From the NCBI GenBank assembly GCA_028705775.1, contig JAQWCW010000001.1, forward strand, positions 1-64,000: a DNA stretch of 64,000 nt. Direction: 5' to 3'. Below the pieces are notes generated by a model that had not been told where the DNA came from, did no database searches, and was given only the letters and a program-made list of their open reading frames with translations. Source of the DNA: Eubacteriales bacterium. Lineage in GTDB: Bacteria; Bacillota; Clostridia; Christensenellales; Aristaeellaceae. The translations under genes and the position numbers were made by a program. Positions 53,801 through 62,393 of this stretch are shown piece after piece. How positions within the stretch are numbered: position 1 is the stretch's first letter; each line of letters begins with the position of its first letter.

Positions 53801-56099
53801 GGCGGGCGCGAGCGACGTTATCGTGAAGCCCTTTGTCGCCTCTACGCTTCTCTCCCGCGTTTCGGGCATTCTCGCAAGGCGGCAGGAGGGCAGCCTCTAT
53901 GAGCAGAACAGGCTCTATCAGCTGCGCCTTGAGCAGCAGGAGCGCCTTATCCAGATTGCGGAATACGATTCGCTCACGGGGCTTTATAACCGTCAGGCGT
54001 TCTACCGCCATACGCGCGAAAAGCTTGATTTGGAGAAGAATTCGCGCCATGTCATAATGCGCTGGGATTTGGACAATTTCAAGATTCTCAACGATTTCAA
54101 CGGCGTAAGCGTGGGCGATAAGGCTCTGCGCGACATCGCCCAGCGCGCGCGCCGCGTGTTTCCCGACGGCAGCGTGATTGCGCGGCTTGACAGCGACCAT
54201 TTCGTTGCCTGCGCCGCGATTGACGAGGCGGGTGTTATGACCGTTTATAACGATATGCTCGCATGGGCGGAGAGCTATCCGGTTGAGTTCCGCTTCTCCT
54301 TCCGCGTCGGCATTTATGTGATTGACGACGCGGGCATCGACGTCGGGCTTATGTGCGACCGCGCCCTGCTCGCCCTCCGCTCCGTGAAGGGCAGCTATAC
54401 CTCCCATATAAAGTATTATGACGAATCGCTCCGCCAGCGCCTGCTTTCCGAGCAGCAGCTTGTGAGCGAAATGAACTCCGCGCTTCTGTCGAATCAGTTT
54501 GTGCTTTGTTTCCAGCCGCAGTATGACACTACGGAGGAAATCCCCGTGCTTATCGGCGCTGAGGCACTCGTTCGCTGGAAGCATCCGACGGAGGGTCTGC
54601 TCCCGCCCGGCAGGTTTATACCGCTGTTTGAAAAAAACGGCTTTATCACGACGCTTGACCGCTACGTGTGGGATAAGGCGTGCGCCTATCTGCGCTCATG
54701 GCTTGACGAGGGGCTGAATCCCCTGCCGGTTTCCGTCAATATTTCGCGGCTCAATCTCTATAATCCGCGGCTTGTTGCCGTTTTCCACTCGCTTGTTGAA
54801 AAGTATGACATCGAGCCGTCGCTTCTGCATCTTGAAATAACCGAGTCTGCGTTCATGGGCGACCAAACGCTGCTTATCGAGGTCGTCAAGCAGCTTCAGC
54901 AAAGCGGCTTCGTGGTTGAAATGGACGATTTCGGCAGCGGCTATTCGTCGCTCAATACGCTCAAGGATGTTCCCGTTGACGTTCTGAAGCTTGATTTGCG
55001 CTTCCTCGTGCAGTCGGAAAACGCCTCGCGCGGCGGGATTATAATCAATTCCGTTCTGCGGATGGCGCATTGGCTCAATATGCCGGTTATCGCGGAGGGC
55101 GTTGAAACCGCAATGCAGGCGGATTATCTCAAAACGGTCGGCTGCACGCTCGCGCAGGGCTATCTTTTCGCGCGGCCTATGCCCGATTCGGACTATAAGG
55201 CGCTGATGACCTCCTCCGCGGCAGGCGGAGCGCAGGGCGCGGTTCACGCCTTCAGCGCGTTTGACGCGGTCGATTTCTGGAATCCCGAAGCGCAGACGAC
55301 GCTCGTTTTCAACAGCTTTGTTGACGCGGCGGGCATTTTCGAGTACAGGGGCGGGCATTTGCGCGGTCTGCGGCTCAACGATAAGTATTATGCCGAGCTT
55401 GGCGTAAGCAGGCGGCGCCTGCGCGCAATGCGCGAGGATTTGCTCCCGCTCATCCATCCGCAGGGCAGGGGCATTTTCATTGCCAATATCGAAAGTGCTG
55501 TCAAAACGGGCGCGGAAATCAGCAGCGTAACGCGCTGGCAGCTCGGCGACAGAACCGTTCCCGATTCGTATATCAAAATTCGTATGCGCCGCATTGCCAA
55601 GAGCAGCGATATGTATATTCTGTATCTTGCGGTTGAAAACGTGACGGAGCAGCGGCTTACGCAGACGCGCGAAAAAGCGGCGCTTGAGCGCGAGCGGGCG
55701 GCAGTAAGCGTACAGCTTGCCGAAAACGAGCGCAATAAGCTGATTATTGACGCAATCGGCGCGCTTATATTCGATTACGATTGCGCGTCGGACACCCTTT
55801 TCTTCTATTCCGGCAGGGGTCTTGAAGGTTATATCCGCCGCGAAATCAAGAATTATCTTGCCAATATCGGGGACGGAAGCACCGTCCGCGGCGACTGTCT
55901 TGACGGCTACCGCGCCGAGTTCAAAAAGGCGCTCTCCGCGCCCGCAATAGGCACCTACGATTATTATGCCACCACCTTCGGCACAGGCTCCTGCCTTAAC
56001 CGCGCCCGCTGGGCAAGCGTCGCGGGCGACGACGGCAAGGTCTGCCGTATCGCCGGCGTCGTCGTCAAGGTCGATGAAGCCAAAGGCAGAGAGGTGTAA
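50814..56099 (+). CDS. Giant multi-domain c-di-GMP synthase/phosphodiesterase with receiver
   Basis: A 1761-residue protein without membrane helices. Domains in order: PAS (about 15-135); GGDEF 1 (150-310) with intact GGDEF at 228-232 and an RQED I-site at 219-222; PAS (330-450); PAS (460-585); a PAS-like region (600-720) and a very degenerate cyclase-like region (745-890); a receiver domain (903-1020) with phospho-acceptor D953 in ITDLMMPCMDG and K1005; a second, inactive GGDEF (1045-1205; SDHF in place of GDEF); a complete EAL domain (1210-1460; EALVRW at 1250, EITES, DDFGSGYSS, EGVET); and two C-terminal PAS-like domains (1480-1615, 1640-1755). It can probably make and break c-di-GMP, gated by phosphorylation and PAS ligands. 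A GAGGA site precedes the ATG. Confidence 0.93.
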   Translation: MIKNDFISEELELFLASTPDLALIKGIEILPNGEMRSVYRGASPAFVELVGRNSAEELDGLTDSELFGQGELAERYSGDDKRVIESGKALPSYIEPLPEKDGKPRWASTVKFPLRDSAGSVIGVWGIGRDITEAVEAGKGGFTDAARLILAVETDAMTGFLNHNATIKHIKAFIERESGVHSLFMIDADNFKAVNDSMGHQQGDAVIVSISDAIRSVFRQEDIIGRVGGDEFLVLMKNAGDEHATRRKARELNSALQFKVSGAGKEIDLSASIGISMTSGDGKNFDRLYREADTALYRAKDRGKNCFYLLPDENSEVLIEESGEETDGIMQLHLLFDSMDAGVVVVEVGEDVRPIYVSRSFYTNMKRTKHETGGEGEKLLSLIVPEDLPAVISAARSAASGEVTEAVYRVRSTEDVAAAGEEFEWRHMRASSIPAKKGEKRVIAVITDVTKMKTAEEQLRLAEERYRIAMKQTGGLIWEVDIASKTLYQPEEVSRFFGAEGTVFANAPESVIELGVIGRESRSEFRRMYSDIYSNNESDNYLLLIRSATGGFMHVKSRYEFLRDLRGKPMRAIGVSSVMSNVEPELRAFEDEKRLMKALSETLLGSIAVNLTRDRVDEFSTRGGGFRFSSYTEMYSALSRMIVNDGDFEKMRIMLKAENLLASFRVGQSWQYASFSRISRSGETHRTNLSLSLLRHPLTGDVYAFGFYSDVDRIYRLEEQVGAKGIKRDAVAHMYTQETLRRLYEKIAAGMSETDCCVFTVVEICGLEGVKRDLGLPAASRLISEFGRVCRVLINGSAIAGMLDETHALIIRMDFGGEVKHKALCERNNRQTLAVFKKTNPELELELVCGFTVASASSSFDELLGEAKIACSLSHKLPGHPVCRYAQAAPAQLNAAMENAPSRQRVLIADDEKISRKQLRRALEITYDVLEAENGEKALSIVLSGGVSLVITDLMMPCMDGFALIRQMKQDEALSRIPVIVITADERAETEIKALEAGASDVIVKPFVASTLLSRVSGILARRQEGSLYEQNRLYQLRLEQQERLIQIAEYDSLTGLYNRQAFYRHTREKLDLEKNSRHVIMRWDLDNFKILNDFNGVSVGDKALRDIAQRARRVFPDGSVIARLDSDHFVACAAIDEAGVMTVYNDMLAWAESYPVEFRFSFRVGIYVIDDAGIDVGLMCDRALLALRSVKGSYTSHIKYYDESLRQRLLSEQQLVSEMNSALLSNQFVLCFQPQYDTTEEIPVLIGAEALVRWKHPTEGLLPPGRFIPLFEKNGFITTLDRYVWDKACAYLRSWLDEGLNPLPVSVNISRLNLYNPRLVAVFHSLVEKYDIEPSLLHLEITESAFMGDQTLLIEVVKQLQQSGFVVEMDDFGSGYSSLNTLKDVPVDVLKLDLRFLVQSENASRGGIIINSVLRMAHWLNMPVIAEGVETAMQADYLKTVGCTLAQGYLFARPMPDSDYKALMTSSAAGGAQGAVHAFSAFDAVDFWNPEAQTTLVFNSFVDAAGIFEYRGGHLRGLRLNDKYYAELGVSRRRLRAMREDLLPLIHPQGRGIFIANIESAVKTGAEISSVTRWQLGDRTVPDSYIKIRMRRIAKSSDMYILYLAVENVTEQRLTQTREKAALERERAAVSVQLAENERNKLIIDAIGALIFDYDCASDTLFFYSGRGLEGYIRREIKNYLANIGDGSTVRGDCLDGYRAEFKKALSAPAIGTYDYYATTFGTGSCLNRARWASVAGDDGKVCRIAGVVVKVDEAKGREV

Positions 56100-56100
56100 T

Positions 56101-56208
56101 CAAGCAGGTAACGTGAACCAACAAGAGACTATTTCATAGCGTGGCAGCGCCACAAGACAAAGCCTCCCTTGTGTAAAGGGAGGTGGGCACGGCAAAGCCG
56201 TGACGGTA
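56101..56208 (+). repeat. Dispersed repeat, copy E (short)
   Basis: Shares CAACAAGAGACTATTTC, CAGCGCCACAAGACAAAGCC, TCCCTTGTGTAAAGGGAGG and a GGCACGG...CCGTGACGG palindrome with copy A. It ends where acetyltransferase codons begin. Confidence 0.85.
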
Positions 56209-56415
56209 TTCATAATATTGGCAGAAACCGATGGGATTGCCGTCTGATTCTGCAAAATAATGATTTATAAATGAAAACCCGTCGTTTCTTTTCTTTACCT
56301 CGTCAATCCAATCCGATGGGTCATGATACCATTTGACTACATGAGGCATATACAGCCATTTCTCAAACAGCAAGGCGCCCTCGTCACGAAACCGCCGAAG
56401 CTTTAGTTCCTTCAA
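56134..56415 (-). pseudogene. GNAT acetyltransferase, truncated by repeat E
   Basis: The first 69 or so codons encode the N-terminus of an aminoglycoside 6'-acetyltransferase-like GNAT protein (LRRFRDEGALLFEKWLYMPH, VKWYHDPSDWIDEVKKR, NPIGFCQYYEY). At about 56208 the frame enters the dispersed repeat and ends after 24 unrelated residues. The acetyl-CoA-binding core is missing, and no 3' remainder lies beyond the repeat, so the enzyme is dead. The start is TTG behind GGGAG. Confidence 0.8.
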
Positions 56416-56558
56416 TTAACTTTCTCCCTTCAAAGCATGGATGACACTACGATTTCTGCTTTTACACGGATGATGTTTTCGCTGCCTGTTCAATGCTTGG
56501 ATTTGTTATATTGCAAATCCCGACTTGTCGCTCTGTACGACTTGCATGAAATCAGGAG

Positions 56559-56948
56559 CTAGTTATACGGATACTCAGGCATAAGCTCGCAGAGCTTCAC
56601 GGTTTTGCCCTGATTGTTGACGAGTACTTCGGTATTCTTCACATCACCGCCTAATTGCATCATAAACTCCCTGCAAGCGCCGCAGGGCGGCATGACTGTT
56701 CCGTCCTGATAAACGGCGCAGACCTTCGTAACTTCGTACTCGCCGTTTGTCAGCATAGAGGATAAAGCATTTCTTTCAGCGCACATTCCAAGAGAGCTGC
56801 CGGTATCGATACATATGCCGGTATAGATGCTTCCGCTTTTGGTAAGCATGGCGGCGCCGACGCTGCCAACCTCCATGCTGTCTGATACCTTGCGGGGCTT
56901 GATGACGCCCCTGGCTGCGGAAAACAGTTTATCCCATTCGTTGCTCAT
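56559..56948 (-). CDS. cdd: Cytidine deaminase
   Basis: A 129-residue zinc deaminase. The catalytic CAERNAL (Cys ligand and catalytic Glu, about residue 56) and PPCGACREF (two Cys ligands, about residue 88) are intact; length fits the tetrameric class. It converts cytidine or deoxycytidine to uridine forms for pyrimidine salvage. A blasticidin-S-deaminase-like specificity cannot be excluded. It may fit with the nucleoside-type importer at 32-36 kb. It appears monocistronic. Confidence 0.85.
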   Translation of the reverse strand: MSNEWDKLFSAARGVIKPRKVSDSMEVGSVGAAMLTKSGSIYTGICIDTGSSLGMCAERNALSSMLTNGEYEVTKVCAVYQDGTVMPPCGACREFMMQLGGDVKNTEVLVNNQGKTVKLCELMPEYPYN

Positions 56949-57049
56949 TCAGAAGTCCTCCGTCAGTTCCGATTTATCCTTCTGCAATATTATACCGTCT
57001 TATCTCGCGCTTTAGCAAGCGGTGAATCCGCATTGCAAATACCGATATA

Positions 57050-57091
57050 AAGAAGCGGAGCGGTTATCGCTTAACCGCTTCGCTTCTTTTG
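57050..57091. terminator. Terminator downstream of cvpA
   Basis: Long near-perfect stem (AAAGAAGCG-AGCGGTTA with TAACCGCT-CGCTTCTTT) with A/T tails on both sides. It lies about 35 bases beyond the cvpA stop and ends the cvpA/DUF5711 operon. Confidence 0.85.
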
Positions 57092-57126
57092 CTGTCCTGA
57101 GAAATATATTCTTATAACGTCGCGCT

Positions 57127-57834
57127 TTACATACTCCGGTTGATAATCATCATCAGCAGCTTGCCGCTGTCGAAGATACCGGCGAGGAGGCTTTCGTCAA
57201 CGAGCTTCTGGACGCTCTGCATCGGGACTACGCTTTCGACCATCGGCAGCAGGAGGAAGATGACGAAAACGATGATTGCGCCGCGCGCAAAACCGGCGGC
57301 GCCGCCGAGAAGCGTGTCAAGATGCTTGAGCAGCGGGAAGCGGAAAACGGCTCTTAGCATATTGAGAAGAACGGAAAGCAGGATGAAGGCGACGATGAAG
57401 ATTGCCACAAAGCAGAGAATGTTCAGCATAACGCCTACGATTGTCTGGCTGAGATAGTCCGAAACCGTTGACGCGCCCGAACCTGCGAAAACCTGATTCT
57501 GGAGGTTGAAGCTGAGGATGTCGCTGATTGGCTTTGGCAGGGCGACCTTATCAAGCACGGTTTGAATCGTGCCCTGCGCCGCGCCCGCAACGTTTGTCAG
57601 CGCCAGCTGCAAATCGCCGATTCGTGAGCTTGCGTCCGTATAGTATACGAGCGTTTCGGTGATTCCCGTGTTCGCCTGAAGCCATGAAACCAGATTCGGC
57701 GTTTGCCAATAGGCGATGAAAACGGAGCCTATCGTTGCGCCGAGACCCGCTATCGAGTGAATAAAGCCCCGATAGAAGCCGAATACCGTGCTGATAAGCA
57801 TTACGCCCAGGATGATGTAGTCAACGATGTTCAT
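57127..57834 (-). CDS. cvpA: CvpA-family membrane protein
   Basis: A 235-residue protein starting NIVDYIILGVMLISTVFGFYRG, the CvpA hallmark, with four or five transmembrane helices and a Gly-rich GGAAGFARGAIIVFVIF segment. CvpA proteins affect envelope integrity and colicin V production in enterobacteria; the mechanism is unclear. It is second in a two-gene unit after the DUF5711 gene (14-base gap). Confidence 0.87.
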   Translation of the reverse strand: MNIVDYIILGVMLISTVFGFYRGFIHSIAGLGATIGSVFIAYWQTPNLVSWLQANTGITETLVYYTDASSRIGDLQLALTNVAGAAQGTIQTVLDKVALPKPISDILSFNLQNQVFAGSGASTVSDYLSQTIVGVMLNILCFVAIFIVAFILLSVLLNMLRAVFRFPLLKHLDTLLGGAAGFARGAIIVFVIFLLLPMVESVVPMQSVQKLVDESLLAGIFDSGKLLMMIINRSM

Positions 57835-57848
57835 TATATTTCTCCCGA

Positions 57849-58955
57849 TTACGGCAGGGTAAGGCAGAACGCCCTAGAGCCGACCGCTATTACGCACGCG
57901 CCCCCGTCAAGAGCGCAGATGAAGCCCGTGCAGCTTCCCTCCAGCGGCAGGGCGTAAGCCGTGAACTTGTTTTCGTTAATGCCGCAGCGGTAGAGCAGCG
58001 TCGGGCTTACGCCGTAAACGGCTGATTCGCTGAGCATTGAGCCGTGGCATTCGGAGGGCAGGGAAAGCCGCCTGTCGTTTCCGGAATAGATAAGGCGCAG
58101 CTCGGTAACGGTATAGCCCATCGTGTTTGTTCCGGACGGGGCGAGCAGCAGCGCGCGCCCCTTCTGCGCCCTGCGCGAGTCAATCAGCTGCCAGCCGTAT
58201 AGAAGCCGCGACGCGCCCGTATTCTCCGCGCAGTTCTGGCTGAACACGCGCAGGGAGCGGGTATCAATCAGCTTTATCTGATTGTCCTCCTCGTATACGA
58301 AGTAGGGAATATATTCTCCGAGGTATGCCGTTCCCGTCGTCATTTTGCCCGCCTGAAAGGTTGAAAGCACGGTTTCGATTACCGTTGTGTCAACGTCGAG
58401 CGAAAGCGTCCAGAGATAGTCCCTCTGCGAGCCGAAGAAGCCGCAGTCCAGCAGGAGCGTTCCGTCAAAGGCGGTTGTTTCCGAATCAACGTGGTTGCCC
58501 TCAAGGTCTTTTATCAGCAGCGTCGCCTCAAATTCGGAGCCGGTGACTATCGCAAGATAGCTTTCCCCGACGCGCGCGAATTGAATAGTATCGTCCAGCA
58601 TATCGTTGTAGGTCGATTTGCCGTCCGAGCCGAGCAGATAGATTTGCTTTCCGGACCATGCCGCAACCGCGGTGCTGCCCGCATAAAAATCCGCGCCCTC
58701 GCCAATCGTGAACGCCCAAAGCTCCTTGCCGAGGGTGTTCACGCAGTGGATTGTCGCCCCGTCGTAGTACACGATATTCTGCCCGAACGCGCGTATGTCG
58801 TCCGCCGTTGAGCAGGGAAGGAGCGAGGCGGAAAGCGCCGCTTTTTTTGAAGCGAGCCTTGGCATCACTATCGCTAAAACCGTGAATAGAACAAGCGCGA
58901 TAATTATGAGGTAATACCACTGATTACGGCGCTTCTTCTGCGGCATATCGTACAT
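57849..58955 (-). CDS. DUF5711-type membrane-anchored beta-propeller protein
   Basis: A 368-residue protein. A basic N-terminus, one transmembrane helix (about 15-33, YYLIIIALVLFTVLAIVM), then an extracellular domain of repeated beta blades (IVYYDGATIHCVNTLGKELW, then WSGKQIYLLGSDGKS, then ESYLAIVTGSEF). This resembles a PQQ/YncE-like propeller as described for DUF5711. No catalytic residues stand out; a scaffold or sensing role at the envelope is possible. The ATG follows AGAGGAA. Confidence 0.78.
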   Translation of the reverse strand: MYDMPQKKRRNQWYYLIIIALVLFTVLAIVMPRLASKKAALSASLLPCSTADDIRAFGQNIVYYDGATIHCVNTLGKELWAFTIGEGADFYAGSTAVAAWSGKQIYLLGSDGKSTYNDMLDDTIQFARVGESYLAIVTGSEFEATLLIKDLEGNHVDSETTAFDGTLLLDCGFFGSQRDYLWTLSLDVDTTVIETVLSTFQAGKMTTGTAYLGEYIPYFVYEEDNQIKLIDTRSLRVFSQNCAENTGASRLLYGWQLIDSRRAQKGRALLLAPSGTNTMGYTVTELRLIYSGNDRRLSLPSECHGSMLSESAVYGVSPTLLYRCGINENKFTAYALPLEGSCTGFICALDGGACVIAVGSRAFCLTLP

Positions 58956-59186
58956 CGGATTCCTCTTTCACGGGTAACTTGCGCCCGATTTATTAACGAC
59001 GCGGGAGAGAAAATTACTGCATACCGCGCTATTCTTATTATACAGTTATTCTTCTTCGCGCGCAAGAACGGCTGAGCATGAGCTTTAATCGCGTTTCGGT
59101 TGTTCAAATCGTGGTTTTTTTAGCTTAAACCGCGAAATTTTACTCTGATTGTTCCTTAATTGGAGCGTTTTTAGCCGCATTGTCCG

Positions 59187-59216
59187 TTGACTTGAAGAAA
59201 AGACAGATGATATAAT
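59187..59216 (+). promoter_or_regulatory. Promoter of the pel-like operon
   Basis: TTGACT and TATAAT with an 18-base spacer. The leader of about 45 bases contains an AT-rich ATATATAGATTTATATAT dyad just before the GAGGCGAGG ribosome binding site. Confidence 0.7.
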
Positions 59217-59268
59217 GAATCGTATCAATATATAGATTTATATATCGACACGAGAGGCGAGGTGCATT

Positions 59269-61428
59269 ATGAAGAGCTGTCTGGTGGTTGGAAGCAACAA
59301 CCTCGTGGCAAAGCTGATGATAGACAGGCTTGATAAAGAGGGCTGGAGGGTTTCCGTCCTCTCGCCTAACGCTGACGAGAAAAAAGACAAGCACATTTTC
59401 GAGCATTATGCTTACGATTATGAAAGCGAAAGCGTTTCCGGCGTAATTGAGAGCGCGCGTCCGGACGTTATAGTGTTTTTAGGCGCTTACGACATGAATT
59501 TCATCGTCGGGCAGAAGGCGCAGGAGTATACGAGAAAGTACCTGAACGGTTTGAGCAACCTGCTTATAAGCGCGGGAAAGCTCGGCGTTCGCAATTTTGT
59601 TTATCTTTCGTCCGAAGAAGTGTTTGAATCGGGCTATGTTGCGGACATAACCGAGGACGTTCTGCCCTCGCCCGATTCGTACAGGGCTATGGTTATTTTT
59701 CAGGGCGAAACGATTGCGATGAAGTATAACAGCGTTTCGTCAATGGAGGTAACAGTTGCGCGCCTTGACGGAGTTTACTGTATGCCCTCCTCCTCCGCCG
59801 AATGCGTTGACGAATGCACGAAAATGTGCCTGAAGGCAATGCGCGGCGAAACCCTTTCCGTCAATTCAAAACGAATTTTCTCAATCCTTTATGAGAGCGA
59901 CGCAGCCGAGGCGCTTTATAAGCTTATCAGCGCGCCCGCAAGGCAGCACCATATTTATCATATCGCGTCGGGGCTTGAAATATCCGAAACGGAGCTTGCG
60001 GGGCTTATAAAAACAAGCTCGTCAACGCCTGTCGCCGTCGAGGACGCAACGACGGGTCTGCGCGAGCGCAAAATTCTTTCCGGCAGAATGTTCAGCGAGG
60101 AGTTCGGCTTCAGCCCGCGCGTTTCCGTTGCGGATATCGTGCCGAGGATTATTGCCAGAATGCAGTCTCAGCTAAGCAATTTTGAAATCGGCGCGGGCGA
60201 TTCGGGCAAGAAGCGCTCGTTCTTCTCGCGCTTTACGCACGTTGCCGCCTCCTATGTCGAGGCGCTTGTCTGCTTTGTCATCAGCTATTTCCTTACCATT
60301 TTGATTGCCAACGTTTCCGCCCTTGAAAGCGTAAACGTGTTTTTGCTCTATGTTCTGCTTTTCGCCGCCTTCTACGGAAGCACACTGGGCATTGTCGCCG
60401 CCTTCCTCAGCTCAATAGGCTACTGTCTTATTGAAGTCGCGCACCGAACGGGGCTTGAGCTGCTTCTTGACGTCAATACGTATATATGGATTGCGCAGCT
60501 TTTCATAATCGCGCTGGCGGTAGGCTATGTGCGGGATAAGCTGACGCAGACTCAGCAGGACATGAAGGAGGAGGTCGGCTTCCTCACAACGCGTCTCGGG
60601 GACGTTTCGAGCATAAACAAGAGCAACGTTCAGATAAAGAACTTCTTCGAGGAGCGGGTTGTAGACAGCAGCGAAAGCGTCGGCTTTATCTACAACATCG
60701 TTTCCAAGCTGGATTCTGTTGAGAACAGCGCCGTGCTTTTCGCGGCTACCGATACGATGATGCAGATGATGAGCACAAGCGACGTGGCTGTTTACAGGGT
60801 CCTGAAAAACGGCTATCTGCGCATTGTGTCCTCAACCTCCGCTCGCTCGCGCTCGCTCGGCAAGTCCCCCAATTTCATGAACTATCCCGAAATCGTCAAG
60901 GAGCTTAACGAGAAAAAGGTTTACGTCAACCGCAGGCTTGAGCCGTCGCTTCCGCACCTTATCGGAACGCTCAACGACGCGGACGATAATATTTCCTTCA
61001 TCGTGATGCTATGGGACGTAAAGCTCGACCATATGACCCAGTACAACATCAACCTTCTCACGGTTGTCTGCCGCCTTATCGGCAACGCCGTAATGCGCTC
61101 CGTCACCTATCTTGACGCGATAGCCGAAAGGCGGTTCATTGACGGAACCTCCATTCTCGGCGACGAGGCGTTCAAGAGCCTCTGCGAGATTTATAAGGAC
61201 GCAATGGAGCGCAAGCTTTCCGAATACTGCCTTATAAAGATTGGCAATGTCGGCGCAAGCGCCGCCGAATGCTCGGAGCGCGTGAAGGGAATGTTCCGTT
61301 TTACCGACTATGTCGGCGAGGTTGACGGGCAGTACTACGTTCTTTTGACGAACACCAATGTGAACGAGTCCAACATCGTTCAGAGCCGCCTTATGGCGAA
61401 CGGAATTTCCGTACAGGTAATCAAGTAA
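59269..61428 (+). CDS. pelD: PelD-like c-di-GMP receptor with epimerase-like N-terminus
   Basis: A 719-residue protein. Residues 1-295 have an SDR/NAD-epimerase fold (LVVGSNNLVAKLM; FVYLSSEEVFE), but the catalytic YxxxK reads YRAMV (138-142) and the nucleotide loop is atypical, so it may not catalyse. Residues about 325-423 are four transmembrane helices, followed by a coiled coil, a GAF domain (about 460-605) and a degenerate GGDEF domain (610-719). DGQYY replaces GGDEF (686-690), while the RFTD I-site (677-680) is exactly five residues before it. This build matches PelD, which binds c-di-GMP to switch on Pel polysaccharide export. The next two genes fit PelE and PelA. Confidence 0.82.
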   Translation: MKSCLVVGSNNLVAKLMIDRLDKEGWRVSVLSPNADEKKDKHIFEHYAYDYESESVSGVIESARPDVIVFLGAYDMNFIVGQKAQEYTRKYLNGLSNLLISAGKLGVRNFVYLSSEEVFESGYVADITEDVLPSPDSYRAMVIFQGETIAMKYNSVSSMEVTVARLDGVYCMPSSSAECVDECTKMCLKAMRGETLSVNSKRIFSILYESDAAEALYKLISAPARQHHIYHIASGLEISETELAGLIKTSSSTPVAVEDATTGLRERKILSGRMFSEEFGFSPRVSVADIVPRIIARMQSQLSNFEIGAGDSGKKRSFFSRFTHVAASYVEALVCFVISYFLTILIANVSALESVNVFLLYVLLFAAFYGSTLGIVAAFLSSIGYCLIEVAHRTGLELLLDVNTYIWIAQLFIIALAVGYVRDKLTQTQQDMKEEVGFLTTRLGDVSSINKSNVQIKNFFEERVVDSSESVGFIYNIVSKLDSVENSAVLFAATDTMMQMMSTSDVAVYRVLKNGYLRIVSSTSARSRSLGKSPNFMNYPEIVKELNEKKVYVNRRLEPSLPHLIGTLNDADDNISFIVMLWDVKLDHMTQYNINLLTVVCRLIGNAVMRSVTYLDAIAERRFIDGTSILGDEAFKSLCEIYKDAMERKLSEYCLIKIGNVGASAAECSERVKGMFRFTDYVGEVDGQYYVLLTNTNVNESNIVQSRLMANGISVQVIK

Positions 61429-61466
61429 TCCTGCGCGCCTAAAAACGGCGCCGGAAAGGAGAGGCT

Positions 61467-62393
61467 ATGGCATTAAGCACGCTCGTTGTAATCATTATTC
61501 TGGCAGTTAACCTTATTGCCGCCCTTGTCGTTCTGTTTACAGCCATAGTCAGCCCGTCCGGAATGAACGCAACGCGCTTTACCTACGGGCTGTTCTTCCT
61601 TTTCTGCCCCGTCGTCGCGCCGACCGTATGCCTTTTCGCCTTCCTTCTGCGCAGAGTTTTTCACTCAAAGCCGCTTGACGCAAGCGACCTGAGCTTCAGC
61701 AAGGAGCGCGAAAACCTGCTCCTTCCGCCGGACAGGGATACCGAAATGAACTATGTTCCTGTAAGGGACGCGCTTGTTCTGGAGGATAATTCCTCCCTGC
61801 GCCGCCTTTTGCTTGACTTGCTTAAAAACAACGCGCTGCTGACCACCAGCAGCGTGTCGCTTGCCGTTGAGAGCGCGGACGCGGAAACCTCGCATTACGC
61901 CGCCTCCGCAATAACGGACTTCCTTTCGGAGTTCCGCTCCGTTTCGCAGGGAATGCTTTTCCGCCTGAAGCAAACGCCTTATGACGTTACGCTCAACCTG
62001 AATACGCTCAAGTATATATATGACGTGCTGTGCATTCATGTAATGGGCGATATCGAGCAGCGCTCCTACATATATGTTGAGGAAAGCGTAGCCGAAAACC
62101 TGTATGCGCACAATATGTGGTATATGACCTCCGAGCATTACCTGTGGATAACCGATTTGCTTCTGGAGGTTGACGACTATACCGCCGCCGAGCAGTGGAT
62201 AAACCGCGCAAAGCAATGCCGTCCGGACGAGCTGAACACGGCGAAATGCGCAATCCATATGTACTATAAAACGCAGAACAGGGCTGAGCTTTTCAGGGCT
62301 ATCGAGGAAGTCAAGGCTTCGAGCATAGCCATTGATAAGGAAATACTTGACCTTATCCGCGTGCTTGAGAGCGGAGGTGAGCAGATTGCTTAA
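61467..62393 (+). CDS. pelE: PelE-like membrane protein
   Basis: A 308-residue protein. Two N-terminal helices (about 5-27 and 41-63) are followed by a cytoplasmic part of about 240 residues with helical-repeat character at the C-terminus (DLLLEVDDYTAAEQWINRAK, then CAIHMYYKTQNRAELFRAIEE; TPR-like). This is the topology of PelE, which joins PelD and PelF/PelG in the inner-membrane complex. The call depends on position between PelD-like and PelA-like genes as well as topology. A GGAAAGGAG site precedes the ATG; its 3' end overlaps the next gene by eight bases. Confidence 0.72.
   Translation: MALSTLVVIIILAVNLIAALVVLFTAIVSPSGMNATRFTYGLFFLFCPVVAPTVCLFAFLLRRVFHSKPLDASDLSFSKERENLLLPPDRDTEMNYVPVRDALVLEDNSSLRRLLLDLLKNNALLTTSSVSLAVESADAETSHYAASAITDFLSEFRSVSQGMLFRLKQTPYDVTLNLNTLKYIYDVLCIHVMGDIEQRSYIYVEESVAENLYAHNMWYMTSEHYLWITDLLLEVDDYTAAEQWINRAKQCRPDELNTAKCAIHMYYKTQNRAELFRAIEEVKASSIAIDKEILDLIRVLESGGEQIA

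Noticed and set aside
56559..56948. Antibiotic (blasticidin S) deaminase
   Set aside because: The motifs fit general cytidine deaminases equally well and nothing nearby suggests resistance, so the simpler call was kept.
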